Shown: positions 51,344-60,044 of the stretch, piece after piece
Position numbering within the stretch: position 1 is the first letter of the stretch
How the letters are laid out: every line of letters starts with the position of its first letter
Assembly (NCBI RefSeq): GCF_001507645.1
Contig: NZ_CP013909.1
Location: 3,410,001 to 3,474,000 of the forward strand
Length of the DNA stretch: 64,000 nucleotides
Source: Hymenobacter sedentarius
GTDB lineage: Bacteria; Bacteroidota; Bacteroidia; Cytophagales; Hymenobacteraceae
Direction of reading: 5' to 3'
The notes under the pieces: generated by a model
Databases searched by the model: none
The model's input: only the letters and a program-made list of their open reading frames with translations
Told to the model about the DNA's origin: nothing
Translations under genes and position numbers: made by a program

Positions 51344-52474
51344 ATGATGAAATCTGTTTTCGTGGCCGCCACCGTGCTCGGCTTGGCCAATGGCTGTCAA
51401 AACGCGGTGGCCTCCGATGGCTATGAGGTAAGCGGCCAGCTCAAGAATGCGCCGGCTGGTACGGTCATCCATCTATCCGAGCTGGTAGCCAACCAGTTTG
51501 TGGAGAAAGGCCAGGCCAAAACGGATGCCTCGGGTAAATACACTTTCAAGGGTACCAGCGCCACGCCCAGCGTGTTCCAGCTCAAGGTAGACGACGCCAA
51601 CCAGGTGCTGCTCATGCTCGATAACAAGTCGCATGTGCAGCTCAACGGCGATGCCAAAAGCCTGGCTGCTACCTATACCGTGAAGGGCAGCAAAGACAGC
51701 GAAGTGCTGCAGCAGCTCATCCAGGTAATGCAGGGCACCAAGTCGGAACTCGAAGGCCTTGGCCAGCGCTACAACGCGGCCGGCCAGGCTGGCAAAGCCG
51801 ATGAGATGAAGGCCATCGAGAAGCAGTACTACGTGATTCAGGGAAGCAACAACGCTAAGATTAAAAGCGTGATTCGGCACAACGCCACGGCCGTGGTGGG
51901 CGGCTTTGCGGTGGGCGCATTCCTCAATCCCGACGAGGAGTTCCAGTTTGCCGACTCCATTGCCACCATTCAGCGCAAAGTCAACCCCAATTCGCCCTTC
52001 ACCAAGGACCTGACGGCTCGTCTCGAACCCATGCGGGCTACGGCCTCGGGCGCCCTGGCGCCGGAAATCAACCTGCCCAAGCCCGATGGCGGCACGCTGG
52101 CCCTGAGCAGCCTGCGCGGCAAATACGTGTTGCTCGATTTCTGGGCGAGCTGGTGCGGCCCCTGCCGCCAGGAAAATCCCAATGTGGTGAAAGCTTATAA
52201 TCAGTTCAAGGACAAAGGCTTTACCATCTATTCCGTGTCGTTGGACCAGGACAAAGGCAAGTGGCAGAAAGCCATCGAGTCCGATGGCCTGACTTGGAAC
52301 CATGTGTCGGACCTGGCGGGCTGGAACAGCGTGGGCGGCGCGGCCTACGGCGTGAAGTCCATTCCGCAGTCTTTCCTGATTGACCCCCAAGGCAAGATTA
52401 TCGCTAAGAACCTGCGTGGGGAAGCCCTCGCCGCCAAACTGGCCGAGGTGCTCAACAAGCCAATTGTGAAATAA
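51344..52474 (+). CDS. TlpA-like thiol-disulfide oxidoreductase lipoprotein with DUF4369 domain
   Basis: A 376-aa lipoprotein (LANGC lipobox). The N-terminal DUF4369 region YEVSGQLKNAPAGTVIHLSEL ... VFQLKVDDANQVLLMLDNKSHVQL is followed by a helical middle. The C-terminal thioredoxin fold has the redox motif WASWCGPCRQENPNV and the cis-Pro region VKSIPQSFLIDPQGKI. This fused type is very common in Bacteroidota and reduces periplasmic disulfides, for example in cytochrome or stress pathways. The ATG at 51344 gives the clean lipoprotein signal; a TTG at 51296 is in frame. Confidence 0.93.
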   Translation: MMKSVFVAATVLGLANGCQNAVASDGYEVSGQLKNAPAGTVIHLSELVANQFVEKGQAKTDASGKYTFKGTSATPSVFQLKVDDANQVLLMLDNKSHVQLNGDAKSLAATYTVKGSKDSEVLQQLIQVMQGTKSELEGLGQRYNAAGQAGKADEMKAIEKQYYVIQGSNNAKIKSVIRHNATAVVGGFAVGAFLNPDEEFQFADSIATIQRKVNPNSPFTKDLTARLEPMRATASGALAPEINLPKPDGGTLALSSLRGKYVLLDFWASWCGPCRQENPNVVKAYNQFKDKGFTIYSVSLDQDKGKWQKAIESDGLTWNHVSDLAGWNSVGGAAYGVKSIPQSFLIDPQGKIIAKNLRGEALAAKLAEVLNKPIVK

Positions 52475-52484
52475 TCGGTCTTTC

Positions 52485-52536
52485 TTTAAAACGTAAAGGC
52501 TCCGTCTGGATTCAGACGGGGCCTTTACGTTTTAAG
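52485..52536. terminator. Bidirectional terminator
   Basis: A 21-bp stem (AAAACGTAAAGGC with CCGTCTG, and complement) has a 4-base loop and one mismatch. It lies between convergent genes. Confidence 0.92.
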
Positions 52537-52570
52537 GAGTTTATGCCGCGGCGGTGCGAGCTTACGCGAA

Positions 52571-53335
52571 TTAGCCTGCGTTGCCAAACATGCGCTGCAG
52601 GCCGGGCCAGAGTCGTTTTTTCAAGCTCACATCGTATTCCACTAGGTCGACAGTAGCGGAGGCCATATAGGAGAGGTTGAGGCTGGGGAACAGCACGGGC
52701 TCGTAAATCTGGGTGTTGCGAATGGTGCTGTCAAGGAGGTTTTTGCCGAAGGCGATGATGTGCGTAGCCGCCAGCTCGCGGCGCAGGTTTACCAGCGCCA
52801 CCGGCAGGTCGGACTCCACATTTACCAGAACCACATCGGCCATCACGAAGCCGAGGGCCTGCAGCATCTTGTTCAAGAAAACGTTGCGATGCAGCTTCAC
52901 AAACTGCTCCTGCGGCAGCCGAAACAGCAACACCACGCCCTGCGCATTGTCGCCCAGGGTGGTGAAGCGGGTAAGTATTACGGGCGGCACGGCGGGGGCA
53001 ACCGCTGGCACGGGAGCCTGAGCTATAGGTGACACTGGGTTGCGCGCCGCTACGGGAGCAGGTGCCCGTTGCGCTGGCTCAACTGCGGGTTCGGGCGCCA
53101 GAATGGGTGGCGTAATCCCCGCCGCTAAGCGCTCCAGGCCGGCGGAGGGCTGACTGTAAGACTTGGATGGCAGCACCACTTCACGTACCGGCTTTGCAGG
53201 CGCGGGCGCAGGCTGCTGCACCGGCTTTGCTTCAGCCACCGGCGGCGCCTCCGCTGCGGGGGCGGCCTCTACGGGTATGTAGAGCGTTACGTCTGTGTAG
53301 AAGTTTTGCAGAAAGGCCAGCTTTTCAGCAGACAT
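52571..53335 (-). CDS. Conserved-looking cytoplasmic protein with Pro/Ala-rich linker, unknown function
   Basis: A 254-aa protein. A short N-terminal helix (MSAEKLAFLQNFYTDVTLYIP) is followed by about 95 residues rich in Pro, Ala and Glu. A folded domain (about residues 125-254) includes LHRNVFLNKMLQALGFVMADVVLVNVESD, THIIAFGKNLLDS and VDLVEYDVSLKKRLWPGLQRMFG. The domain has an alternating strand/helix pattern with a conserved-looking FGKN turn, but I cannot name a family. A disordered linker between a short binding helix and a fold suggests an adaptor. No signal peptide. Confidence 0.6.
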   Translation of the reverse strand: MSAEKLAFLQNFYTDVTLYIPVEAAPAAEAPPVAEAKPVQQPAPAPAKPVREVVLPSKSYSQPSAGLERLAAGITPPILAPEPAVEPAQRAPAPVAARNPVSPIAQAPVPAVAPAVPPVILTRFTTLGDNAQGVVLLFRLPQEQFVKLHRNVFLNKMLQALGFVMADVVLVNVESDLPVALVNLRRELAATHIIAFGKNLLDSTIRNTQIYEPVLFPSLNLSYMASATVDLVEYDVSLKKRLWPGLQRMFGNAG

Positions 53336-53386
53336 GGCAGCGAAAATAAGTGAGCGATGAAGGTATCAAAAAAGCGTGAAATTGAG

Positions 53387-53905
53387 CTATTCCAGTGCAA
53401 ATAGGGCCTTAAGTTCTTCGGCTTCAGCGGGCTTCATGCGGCCGGCGAGCACGAGGCGGAGCTGGCGCCGCCGCAGGGCACCGTCGTAGAGGTGGATTTC
53501 CTCCTGGGTGGTGGGCACGGCTTCGGGCACGTCGATGGGCCGGCCGGCCTGGTCCACGGCCACGAAGGTGAAAAAGGCTTCATTGGTCTTGAGCTTGGTG
53601 CCGCTGGGAATGTCTTCGGCCCAGACATCGATGTGGACTTCCATGCTGGAATTGAAAGCGCGCGTGACCTGGGCTTGCAGCGTGACCACGTTGCCGAGCC
53701 GGATGCTGTCGCGAAACGACACGTTGTCGACCGACGCCGTGACCACAATGCGGTTGGAATGCTTCTGGGCGGAGATGGCGGCCGCAATGTCCATGAGGTG
53801 CATCATGCGGCCTCCCATCAGGTTGTTCAGGGTGTTGGTGTCGTTGGGGAGCACCAACTCGGTCATGATGACGAACGAGTCGGCGACGGGTTTTTGCTTG
53901 CGCAT
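53387..53905 (-). CDS. Acyl-CoA thioesterase (hotdog fold)
   Basis: A 172-aa hotdog-fold protein of the YciA/BFIT-type cytosolic thioesterases. MTELVLPNDTNTLNNLMGGRMMHLMDIAAAISAQKHSNRIVVTASVDNVSFRDSIRLGNVVTL carries the catalytic Asn/Asp region. The second half has MEVHIDVWAEDIPSG and NEAFFTFVAVDQAGRPIDVP. It hydrolyses acyl-CoA thioesters; chain-length preference cannot be read. It has its own candidate promoter. Confidence 0.92.
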   Translation of the reverse strand: MRKQKPVADSFVIMTELVLPNDTNTLNNLMGGRMMHLMDIAAAISAQKHSNRIVVTASVDNVSFRDSIRLGNVVTLQAQVTRAFNSSMEVHIDVWAEDIPSGTKLKTNEAFFTFVAVDQAGRPIDVPEAVPTTQEEIHLYDGALRRRQLRLVLAGRMKPAEAEELKALFALE

Positions 53906-53969
53906 CAGCGAATGGGAAGGGTCAAAAACTAGAATGCTGCTCCGGAATAAGCTCCCGAGTGCAGGGACG

Positions 53970-53977
53970 CAAAGGTA
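53970..53977 (-). promoter_or_regulatory. Candidate -7 promoter box of the thioesterase
   Basis: On the minus strand TACCTTTG, 64 bases before the ATG, matches the Bacteroidota -7 consensus exactly. Confidence 0.5.
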
Positions 53978-54007
53978 CGGCCCGGCCCTGAGCGAAATCC
54001 CCCGGCA

Positions 54008-54037
54008 ACAAAAAGCCCCGGCTGGTGGCCGGAGCTT
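54008..54037 (-). terminator. Terminator of the M43 protease gene
   Basis: AAAGCCCCGGC and GCCGGAGCTTT form an 11-bp stem with one mismatch. On the minus strand TTTTTGTT follows. Confidence 0.8.
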
Positions 54038-54073
54038 TCTTGGTTTTGCAGGGAAATGGAGCCAATTGCTCGG

Positions 54074-56269
54074 CTAGTTCACCGTCAGCTTGCTGGTGTA
54101 GGTTTCGCCGTTGAGCGAAATGCGCACCACGTACACGCCGGCCCGGAGCGCGCGCCCGGCCGTTTGCAGCGGCAGGGATTGCTGGCCCGCGCCGTACATT
54201 TTGGTGGGCAGATTCAGCACGTTGCGGCCCAACACGTCGGTTAGGCTGAGCCCCACTTGAGTGGTGCCGGTCAGGTTGAGATGAACGGCGGTTTCGTTGG
54301 TGAGCGGGTTGGGGTACACGCTAATGCCGTGGTTGGCCAGGGCGTCGGCTTTGGTAGCCAGCGGGGCCGACACGCGCAGATTGTCCAGGTAGAAGCTGTT
54401 GCCCTGGGTGGTGCTGTTCACCATTTGCAGGCGCACTTTAAACAAGCCGCTGCCCTGGAATTGAGCTGGAATGGGCACCACCAATTGCTGCCATTCGCTG
54501 CTGGAGGCGGGCACGTAGCCATCAATAGGAGTGAGGCCCTGGGTGGTGAGCTGCGTCACGTCAAGCACGGTGGGGCTCGACCAGTTCACGCCGCAGTCGT
54601 TGCTGAACGAGATGCGCAGTTGGTCGTTGGCGCCAGCCGAACGGAGGGCAAATGCGCGGGAGAAGCTCAATACCGCCGTGTTGGACACTGCCGACAAGTT
54701 GATATTGGGCGTGATGAGCGTAGTAACTGCCCCGGCAGGGTAGCTGCGGTTGTTTACCACGAGGTAGGCCGAGCCGTCGGCGGCGGGCAAAGCGGCCTGC
54801 CACGCCCAGCGGAAATTGGCAGCGGTACCCGAACTGGTGGCGCCCGTCACGGTGTAGTTGCGCAGCGTTGGGGCATTGAACAGGTTGGGGAAGTTGGAGT
54901 TTTCGAACGACTCCGCAAAGGGAGCCGTTTCGCCACCCGAGGGGCCTTCCACCCGGATGTAGTCCGTCACGGTGCTGCTGCTGGTGCCGATGCTGTTGCT
55001 CACCGTTTCGGTCACGGGGTAATAGCCAGCGGTGGGGTAGCTTACCGTCACGTTCTGGCCGGTAGCGGTGGAAGGGTTGCCGCCGGGAAACGACCAGGTA
55101 TAGGTGAGCGTGCCGCCGGTTGAGCTGAAATTGGAGGAGTAGTCGCGCAGGCTCACGGGGGTGTTTACACACACGTTGGTGCTGGCCCCGGGTACCGCGG
55201 CAAACGCCGCGATGGGAGCGCAGTCGGGGGCAGCGTAGCCATCGTTGGTGCCGGTAGCCACGAGGTTGGCCGGGGTAGTCAGGCCGGTGCGAATGGTGTT
55301 AAGCACGTCCCGCATCCGGGCTTTCTGCCCCTGGGTAAACATGGTGGGGCAGGTGGCATAGTCCATGAAATTCTGCACGTTGGCCACATCGCCGCAGGGC
55401 GCATAGTTGAGGTTGCAGGAGAAAGTGCCGTTGGTGGGCGGGGTGTCAGCCACAAAGTCGGTGTCGCTGCAATAGCCGGGCACTTCGGGGTTGTTGTTGC
55501 CGCCCCAGGGGTGCAGCAGGCCGAAGTAGTGGCCAATTTCGTGAGTTGCCGTGCGGCTCAGGGCGCGCGTGGGGTTGCTGGTGCCTTGGTTGCCAAACCA
55601 GTCGCCGCGCACCACAAAGCCGTCGCGCGTGGCCGTCGAGTTCTGGGGCAGGTTGGAATAGCCCAGGATAATGCCACCCCCGGCGGTGGGCGTGCCGATG
55701 CTGCCTACCACCCAAATGTTGAGGTAGCGGTTGCGGTCCCAGACCGATACGGCCTGCACCGCACCGCTATAGTCGTCGTTGGTGAGGTTGGGGGCGTAGT
55801 GCCGGGTGATGCCGGTGGTGCAATTGCCGTTGGGGTCTTTCTTGGCCAGCCGAAACTGGAAGCCCAGCGAAGCAGCTATCGGCCGGAACTGGGCCAGGGT
55901 ATTGGCCGTGTCGGAGTTCTGCTTCTGGTAGTCGAGGTTGAGCTGCTCGATGGCGCTGTAAATCTGCCGGTCGCTGATGTTGTCGGCGCCACCGGAGTGA
56001 ATAACGTGCACCACCACCGGGATGGTCACGTCGGCCGAGCTAGTGCCGGCGGTGCTGCGCTGAACTATCTGCTCCCTGGCCTCAAGCTTTCGATAGAGGG
56101 CCTTTTGGGCCTCGGCGGCATCCGGGTGCTGGGAAAAGTAGCGCTCCTGTTCTGCCACGGCGCCGCACCAGTTGCGGCCACGCTCATCGGCCATGCTTTG
56201 GGCAGTGGCACCTAGGCTCGCCAGGGCCATGGCCGCCGTGAGCAGCGAGGGTAAAATTCTTTTCAGCAT
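54074..56269 (-). CDS. Secreted M43 (pappalysin-like) zinc metalloprotease with PKD domain and T9SS sorting signal
   Basis: A 731-aa protein. The signal peptide ends LGATAQ. The M43 catalytic domain has PVVVHVIHSGG near its start, then the extended zinc motif HEIGHYFGLLH, and later VQNFMDYATCPTMFTQGQ with the Met-turn. A PKD-like domain follows (PVSLRDYSSNFSSTGGTLTYTWSFPGG). Next is a jelly-roll-like adhesion region and a C-terminal type IX secretion signal (ISVYPNPLTNETAVHL ... GVYVVRISLNGETYTSKLTV). It is exported to the cell surface or medium. The upstream frame to 56347 is not needed; the chosen ATG starts the signal peptide. Confidence 0.94.
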   Translation of the reverse strand: MLKRILPSLLTAAMALASLGATAQSMADERGRNWCGAVAEQERYFSQHPDAAEAQKALYRKLEAREQIVQRSTAGTSSADVTIPVVVHVIHSGGADNISDRQIYSAIEQLNLDYQKQNSDTANTLAQFRPIAASLGFQFRLAKKDPNGNCTTGITRHYAPNLTNDDYSGAVQAVSVWDRNRYLNIWVVGSIGTPTAGGGIILGYSNLPQNSTATRDGFVVRGDWFGNQGTSNPTRALSRTATHEIGHYFGLLHPWGGNNNPEVPGYCSDTDFVADTPPTNGTFSCNLNYAPCGDVANVQNFMDYATCPTMFTQGQKARMRDVLNTIRTGLTTPANLVATGTNDGYAAPDCAPIAAFAAVPGASTNVCVNTPVSLRDYSSNFSSTGGTLTYTWSFPGGNPSTATGQNVTVSYPTAGYYPVTETVSNSIGTSSSTVTDYIRVEGPSGGETAPFAESFENSNFPNLFNAPTLRNYTVTGATSSGTAANFRWAWQAALPAADGSAYLVVNNRSYPAGAVTTLITPNINLSAVSNTAVLSFSRAFALRSAGANDQLRISFSNDCGVNWSSPTVLDVTQLTTQGLTPIDGYVPASSSEWQQLVVPIPAQFQGSGLFKVRLQMVNSTTQGNSFYLDNLRVSAPLATKADALANHGISVYPNPLTNETAVHLNLTGTTQVGLSLTDVLGRNVLNLPTKMYGAGQQSLPLQTAGRALRAGVYVVRISLNGETYTSKLTVN

Positions 56270-56473
56270 GGAATAATAAAGTGAGGAAGCAGAGAGAAGC
56301 CAGGCTAACCTGGGCCAATACCGGAAAATTTGAAACAAGGACGTCAAATTTACTATGAAAAGTGCCGGGATTCAACCCTTAAAGTGGTAAGGTTCAGCCC
56401 AACAAATCTTTTCTTGCACGTCCAACGCACGGCTGGCTTTCGCAGTTCAATCCGGTTGCTTTGCAGGCCCGGT

Positions 56474-57088
56474 TTACTTGATTTGCCACCCGCTGGCGCC
56501 GCGCAGCGGCACAAAACGGAACTCTTCGAAGTCCTCGCGCACGAAGGTTTCGGGGCCTTCGCGGGTCACGCGCACCATGCGCTGGGTGTGGTTGCCGCCC
56601 ACCGGAATCACGAGCCGGCCGCCCACGCGCAGCTGCCGCAGCAGGGCCGGAGGGAGCCCCGGCGCCCCGGCCGTGACTAAGATGGCATCGAACGGCGCCC
56701 GCTCCGGCAGCCCCACCGAGCCATCGCCGCAGTGCAGCCCCGCCCCATTGGCCCCCAGCAAGGCCAGCCGCTGGCGGGTGCGGGCAAACAGGATTTCGTT
56801 GAACTCGATGCTGTCGAGGTGGGGCGTGAGGCGGAGCAGCACGGCGCACTGGTAGCCCGAGCCGGTGCCCACTTCCAGCACGCGGTCGGTGGGCTGCACG
56901 CCCAGCAGCTGGGTTTGATAGGCCACGGTGTAGGGCTGCGAAATGGTTTGGCCCTCGCCGATGGGAAACGCTTTGTCCTGGTAGGCGTGCGCTTCGAAAG
57001 CGGGCTCGAAAAACAAATGGCGCGGCACCGCGGCCAGCGCCGCCAGCACCCGCTCGTCGTGAATGCCGCGCTGGCGCAGCTCGCGCAC
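56474..57088 (-). CDS. pcm: Protein-L-isoaspartate O-methyltransferase
   Basis: A repair enzyme that methylates isoaspartate in damaged proteins with SAM. Family motifs are AVPRHLFFEP, YQDKAFPIGEGQTISQPYTVA, the SAM-binding VLEVGTGSGYQCAVL, FDAILVTAGAPGLPPALL and GGRLVIPVG. The listed start is a GTG. However, the conserved family N-terminus (KDTYRHQGLRRGLVREL) is encoded directly upstream in the same frame. The only possible start there before an in-frame TAA is ATT at 57137-57139 (or ATA). The true protein is therefore probably about 17 residues longer, with a rare start codon or a lost ATG. Confidence 0.92.
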   Translation of the reverse strand: MRELRQRGIHDERVLAALAAVPRHLFFEPAFEAHAYQDKAFPIGEGQTISQPYTVAYQTQLLGVQPTDRVLEVGTGSGYQCAVLLRLTPHLDSIEFNEILFARTRQRLALLGANGAGLHCGDGSVGLPERAPFDAILVTAGAPGLPPALLRQLRVGGRLVIPVGGNHTQRMVRVTREGPETFVREDFEEFRFVPLRGASGWQIK

Positions 57089-57235
57089 CAGCCCGCGCCG
57101 CAGTCCTTGGTGGCGGTATGTGTCCTTAAGCGGTGAAATAGCGGATATTTATTTTAGAATAAGAAGATAGGCCTATGCCACCGAATTTTACTGGAGGGCC
57201 AATGCAAGCTCAGCCCAACAACTTCCGGCAAGCCC

Positions 57236-57243
57236 TACCTTTG
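57236..57243 (+). promoter_or_regulatory. Candidate -7 promoter box of the sugar transferase
   Basis: TACCTTTG, a perfect Bacteroidota -7 match, 52 bases before the likely TTG start. Confidence 0.5.
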
Positions 57244-57295
57244 GCCCGGGCCTGACCCTTCGACAGGCCGCGAAAATACTACCTAGCACGCCGTT

Positions 57296-58717
57296 TTGCA
57301 GCTAATCCGCCGCTTCCAATACATCAAGCTCATCGCCGCCGACTTTGGGGCGGCTCTGGTGGCATGGATGTGTTTTTACCTCGTGCGCAAATATTTGCTC
57401 AACGAGCTCACCGGCTACCGATTCACCGAAGGCGTGCTCTTCGACCTCACCGGCTCGGCGATGTTCATCGCCGTGTTCTGGACCGTGCTCTACAGCCTCG
57501 TGGGCGAGTACCGGGATATCTACCGCAAGTCGCGCCTGGCCGAAATCTTGCGGTTGGCGCAGGTATCGGCGCTGGGGGCGGTGGTTATTTTCTTCACCCT
57601 GCTGCTCGACGACCAGGGCGTGGTGAACTACCGGGCCTACTACAAAACCTTCACGGCCTACTACCTGCTACACTTTTTTATCACGGGCTTCCTGCGCACC
57701 TGGGCCGTGACCAGCGTGCAGCGCCAGATACGCAACGGTCGCATCTTCTTCCCTACGCTGCTGGTGGGGTCTAATGTGCTGGCGCTGCACACGTTCCACG
57801 AGCTGGCCCGCACCAGCCGGCACCTGGGCTTGCGCATCGTGGGATTCGCGCCCGTGGGCGATACAATCGACCCGCGCCTGGCGGCCGAGCTGCCCACGCG
57901 CGGCTCCTACCGGCGCCTGCGCGCATTGGTCCGGGCCCTCAAAATTGAGCAGGTCGTCATCGCCATCGAGCCCAGCGAACACCGCCAGATTGAGGACATT
58001 CTGGCCCTGCTCGAAGGCACCCCGGCCCGGGTCAGCATCCTGCCTGACCTCTACCAGATGCTGCTGGGCTCGGTGAAAGTGCACCACTTGTTTGGCACCC
58101 CGCTGATTGAAATCAAGCAGGACCTGCTGCCGGTGTGGCAGCAAGTGCTGAAGCGGACCATCGATATCCTGGGCTCGGCGCTGTTTATGCTGCTGGCCTG
58201 CTGGGTGTATGCGTTCACGGCCCTCATGGTGAAGCTCTCGTCGCCGGGCCCGGTGTTTTACCGCCAAGACCGGATTGGGATAAACGGCCACCCGTTCCGC
58301 ATCATTAAGTTTCGCTCCATGTTTGTGGATGCCGAGAAGCTGGGCCCGTCGTTGAGCTCCGACAACGACCCCCGCATCACCAAATGGGGCCGCTTTATGC
58401 GCAAGGTGCGCCTCGACGAGCTGCCGCAGTTCTGGAACGTGCTCAAGGGCGACATGAGCATCGTGGGGCCGCGCCCCGAGCGCCAGTTCTTCATCGACCA
58501 GATAGTCAAAATCGCCCCGCATTACCGCCACCTGCACCGCGTGCGCCCGGGCCTAACTTCGCTGGGGCAGGTGAAATACGGCTACGCCGAAACCGTGGAG
58601 CAAATGGTAGAACGCCTCAAATTCGACATTCTCTATATCGAAAACATGAGTTTGGCGATGGATTTCCGGGTAGTGCTCTACACCCTGAAAATCATCCTGG
58701 AAGGCCGGGGAAAATAG
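57296..58717 (+). CDS. Polyprenyl glycosylphosphotransferase (exopolysaccharide-initiating sugar transferase)
   Basis: A 473-aa inner-membrane enzyme that transfers a sugar phosphate to undecaprenyl phosphate. Four N-terminal transmembrane helices (about residues 10-130) precede a nucleotide-binding-like CoA-binding domain (FPTLLVGSNVLALHTFHEL). The catalytic WbaP/WcaJ-type domain follows, with a membrane helix (LGSALFMLLACWVYAFTALM) and KLSSPGPVFYRQDRIGINGHPFRIIKFRSM, RLDELPQFWNVLKGDMSIVGPRPERQFF and HRVRPGLTSLGQVKYGYA. The start codon is TTG; no ATG fits the N-terminal helix. It lies alone, with no polysaccharide cluster around it. Confidence 0.94.
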   Translation: MQLIRRFQYIKLIAADFGAALVAWMCFYLVRKYLLNELTGYRFTEGVLFDLTGSAMFIAVFWTVLYSLVGEYRDIYRKSRLAEILRLAQVSALGAVVIFFTLLLDDQGVVNYRAYYKTFTAYYLLHFFITGFLRTWAVTSVQRQIRNGRIFFPTLLVGSNVLALHTFHELARTSRHLGLRIVGFAPVGDTIDPRLAAELPTRGSYRRLRALVRALKIEQVVIAIEPSEHRQIEDILALLEGTPARVSILPDLYQMLLGSVKVHHLFGTPLIEIKQDLLPVWQQVLKRTIDILGSALFMLLACWVYAFTALMVKLSSPGPVFYRQDRIGINGHPFRIIKFRSMFVDAEKLGPSLSSDNDPRITKWGRFMRKVRLDELPQFWNVLKGDMSIVGPRPERQFFIDQIVKIAPHYRHLHRVRPGLTSLGQVKYGYAETVEQMVERLKFDILYIENMSLAMDFRVVLYTLKIILEGRGK

Positions 58718-58719
58718 AT

Positions 58720-58794
58720 AATTATGAGTGTTGAGTTATAAATTGTGAGTTAACACACTGCCAACTCACAATTCATAACTCAACACTCATAATT
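58720..58794. repeat. 32-bp near-perfect inverted repeat (MITE/REP-like hairpin)
   Basis: The arm 58720-58751 starts AATTATGAGTGTTGAGTTAT. It is the reverse complement of 58763-58794 at 31 of 32 positions, with an 11-base loop. It is markedly AT-rich compared with the rest of the window. It begins three bases after the sugar transferase stop and ends just before the mnmA promoter, so it may also act as a terminator. Confidence 0.85.
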
Positions 58795-58802
58795 TCAAGA
58801 AG

Positions 58803-58810
58803 TACCTTTG
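58803..58810 (+). promoter_or_regulatory. Candidate -7 promoter box of mnmA
   Basis: TACCTTTG, a perfect consensus match, 47 bases before the mnmA ATG and 8 bases after the AT-rich hairpin. Any -33 box would therefore fall within the hairpin's right arm. Confidence 0.5.
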
Positions 58811-58857
58811 CGGTTGCCAGCCGGAACCATTCAAGTCCCGGGTGAATTGCACCACCT

Positions 58858-60015
58858 ATGAATACCGAAATAAAAGGACGGGTACTAGTCGCGATGAGCG
58901 GCGGAATTGACTCCAGTGTGGCCGCTGTGCTGCTGCACGAGCAAGGCTACGAAGTGGTCGGCATGACCATGAAAACCTGGGATTACGCCAGCGCCGGCGG
59001 GTCCAAAAAAGAAACCGGTTGCTGCTCGCTCGACAGCATCAACGATGCCCGCGACATTGCCGTGCAGCTCGGCTTTCCGCACTACATCATCGACATTCGG
59101 GATGAGTTCGGCGACTTCGTCATCGATAATTTCACCGACGAATACCTCGCTGGCCGCACGCCCAACCCCTGTGTGCTTTGCAATACCCACATCAAGTGGG
59201 ATGCGCTGTTGCGCCGCGCCGACCAATTGGGCTGCCAATTCATTGCCACCGGCCACTACGCCAACATCCGCAAGGACGCCGATACCGGCCGTTTTGTGGT
59301 GAGCAAAGGACTGGACGAAAACAAGGACCAAAGCTATGCGCTCTGGGGCGTGAGCCAGGAGAGCCTGAGCCGCACGCTGTTCCCGCTGGGTGGCATGCGC
59401 AAAACCGAAATCTATGACGAAGCCCGCAGGCGCGGCTTCAACGAGCTGGTGAACAAGCCCGAGAGCTACGAAATCTGCTTTATCCCGGACAACGACTACC
59501 GGGGCTTCCTGCGCCGGCGCGTGCCGGGCCTGGAAGCCCGCGTGGCCGGCGGCAACTTCGTGACCAAAAACGGCCGCGTCATTGGCAAGCACGAAGGCTA
59601 CCCATTCTACACCATTGGGCAGCGCAAGGGCCTGGGCGTGGCGTTGGGCTACCCCGCGTTCGTGCTCGAAATCCGCCCCGATACCAACGAAGTGGTGCTG
59701 GGCAACTACGAGGAGCTGGCCAGCACGGCCACCGTGGTAGGCAAGCTCAACATGGGCAAGCTGGCCTCGCTCGAGGGCCGCGGCCTAGTGCCGGCTGTGG
59801 TAAAAGTGCGCTACAACCACGACGGCGCCCCGGCGTTTCTGGAAGAAGTAGACGGCAAAATCCGGGTGTATTTCGAAGAGCCGGTGCACGCCATCACCCC
59901 CGGCCAGGCCGCCGTATTCTACGACGGCAACGACGTGCTGGGCGGCGGCTGGATTGAGCGCCACGTAATCGGCGAATTCCCCCTACCTTTTGCTGCTGTA
60001 GAGGCTAGTGTTTAA
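58858..60015 (+). CDS. mnmA: tRNA-specific 2-thiouridylase
   Basis: A 385-aa enzyme that thiolates uridine-34 of tRNAs for Lys, Glu and Gln. The PP-loop ATP site is VAMSGGIDSSVAAVLLHEQGYEVVGMTMKTW, with CCSLDSINDA after it. The first catalytic Cys is in TPNPCVLCNTHIKWD and the second in YEICFIPDNDYRGFL. ATGHYANI and DENKDQSYALWG are also family landmarks. The C-terminal beta-barrel is complete. It precedes a lipoprotein gene by 29 bases and could be co-transcribed with it. Confidence 0.98.
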   Translation: MNTEIKGRVLVAMSGGIDSSVAAVLLHEQGYEVVGMTMKTWDYASAGGSKKETGCCSLDSINDARDIAVQLGFPHYIIDIRDEFGDFVIDNFTDEYLAGRTPNPCVLCNTHIKWDALLRRADQLGCQFIATGHYANIRKDADTGRFVVSKGLDENKDQSYALWGVSQESLSRTLFPLGGMRKTEIYDEARRRGFNELVNKPESYEICFIPDNDYRGFLRRRVPGLEARVAGGNFVTKNGRVIGKHEGYPFYTIGQRKGLGVALGYPAFVLEIRPDTNEVVLGNYEELASTATVVGKLNMGKLASLEGRGLVPAVVKVRYNHDGAPAFLEEVDGKIRVYFEEPVHAITPGQAAVFYDGNDVLGGGWIERHVIGEFPLPFAAVEASV

Positions 60016-60044
60016 GTCTCTCCATTGCTTCTTAACCCGGATAT

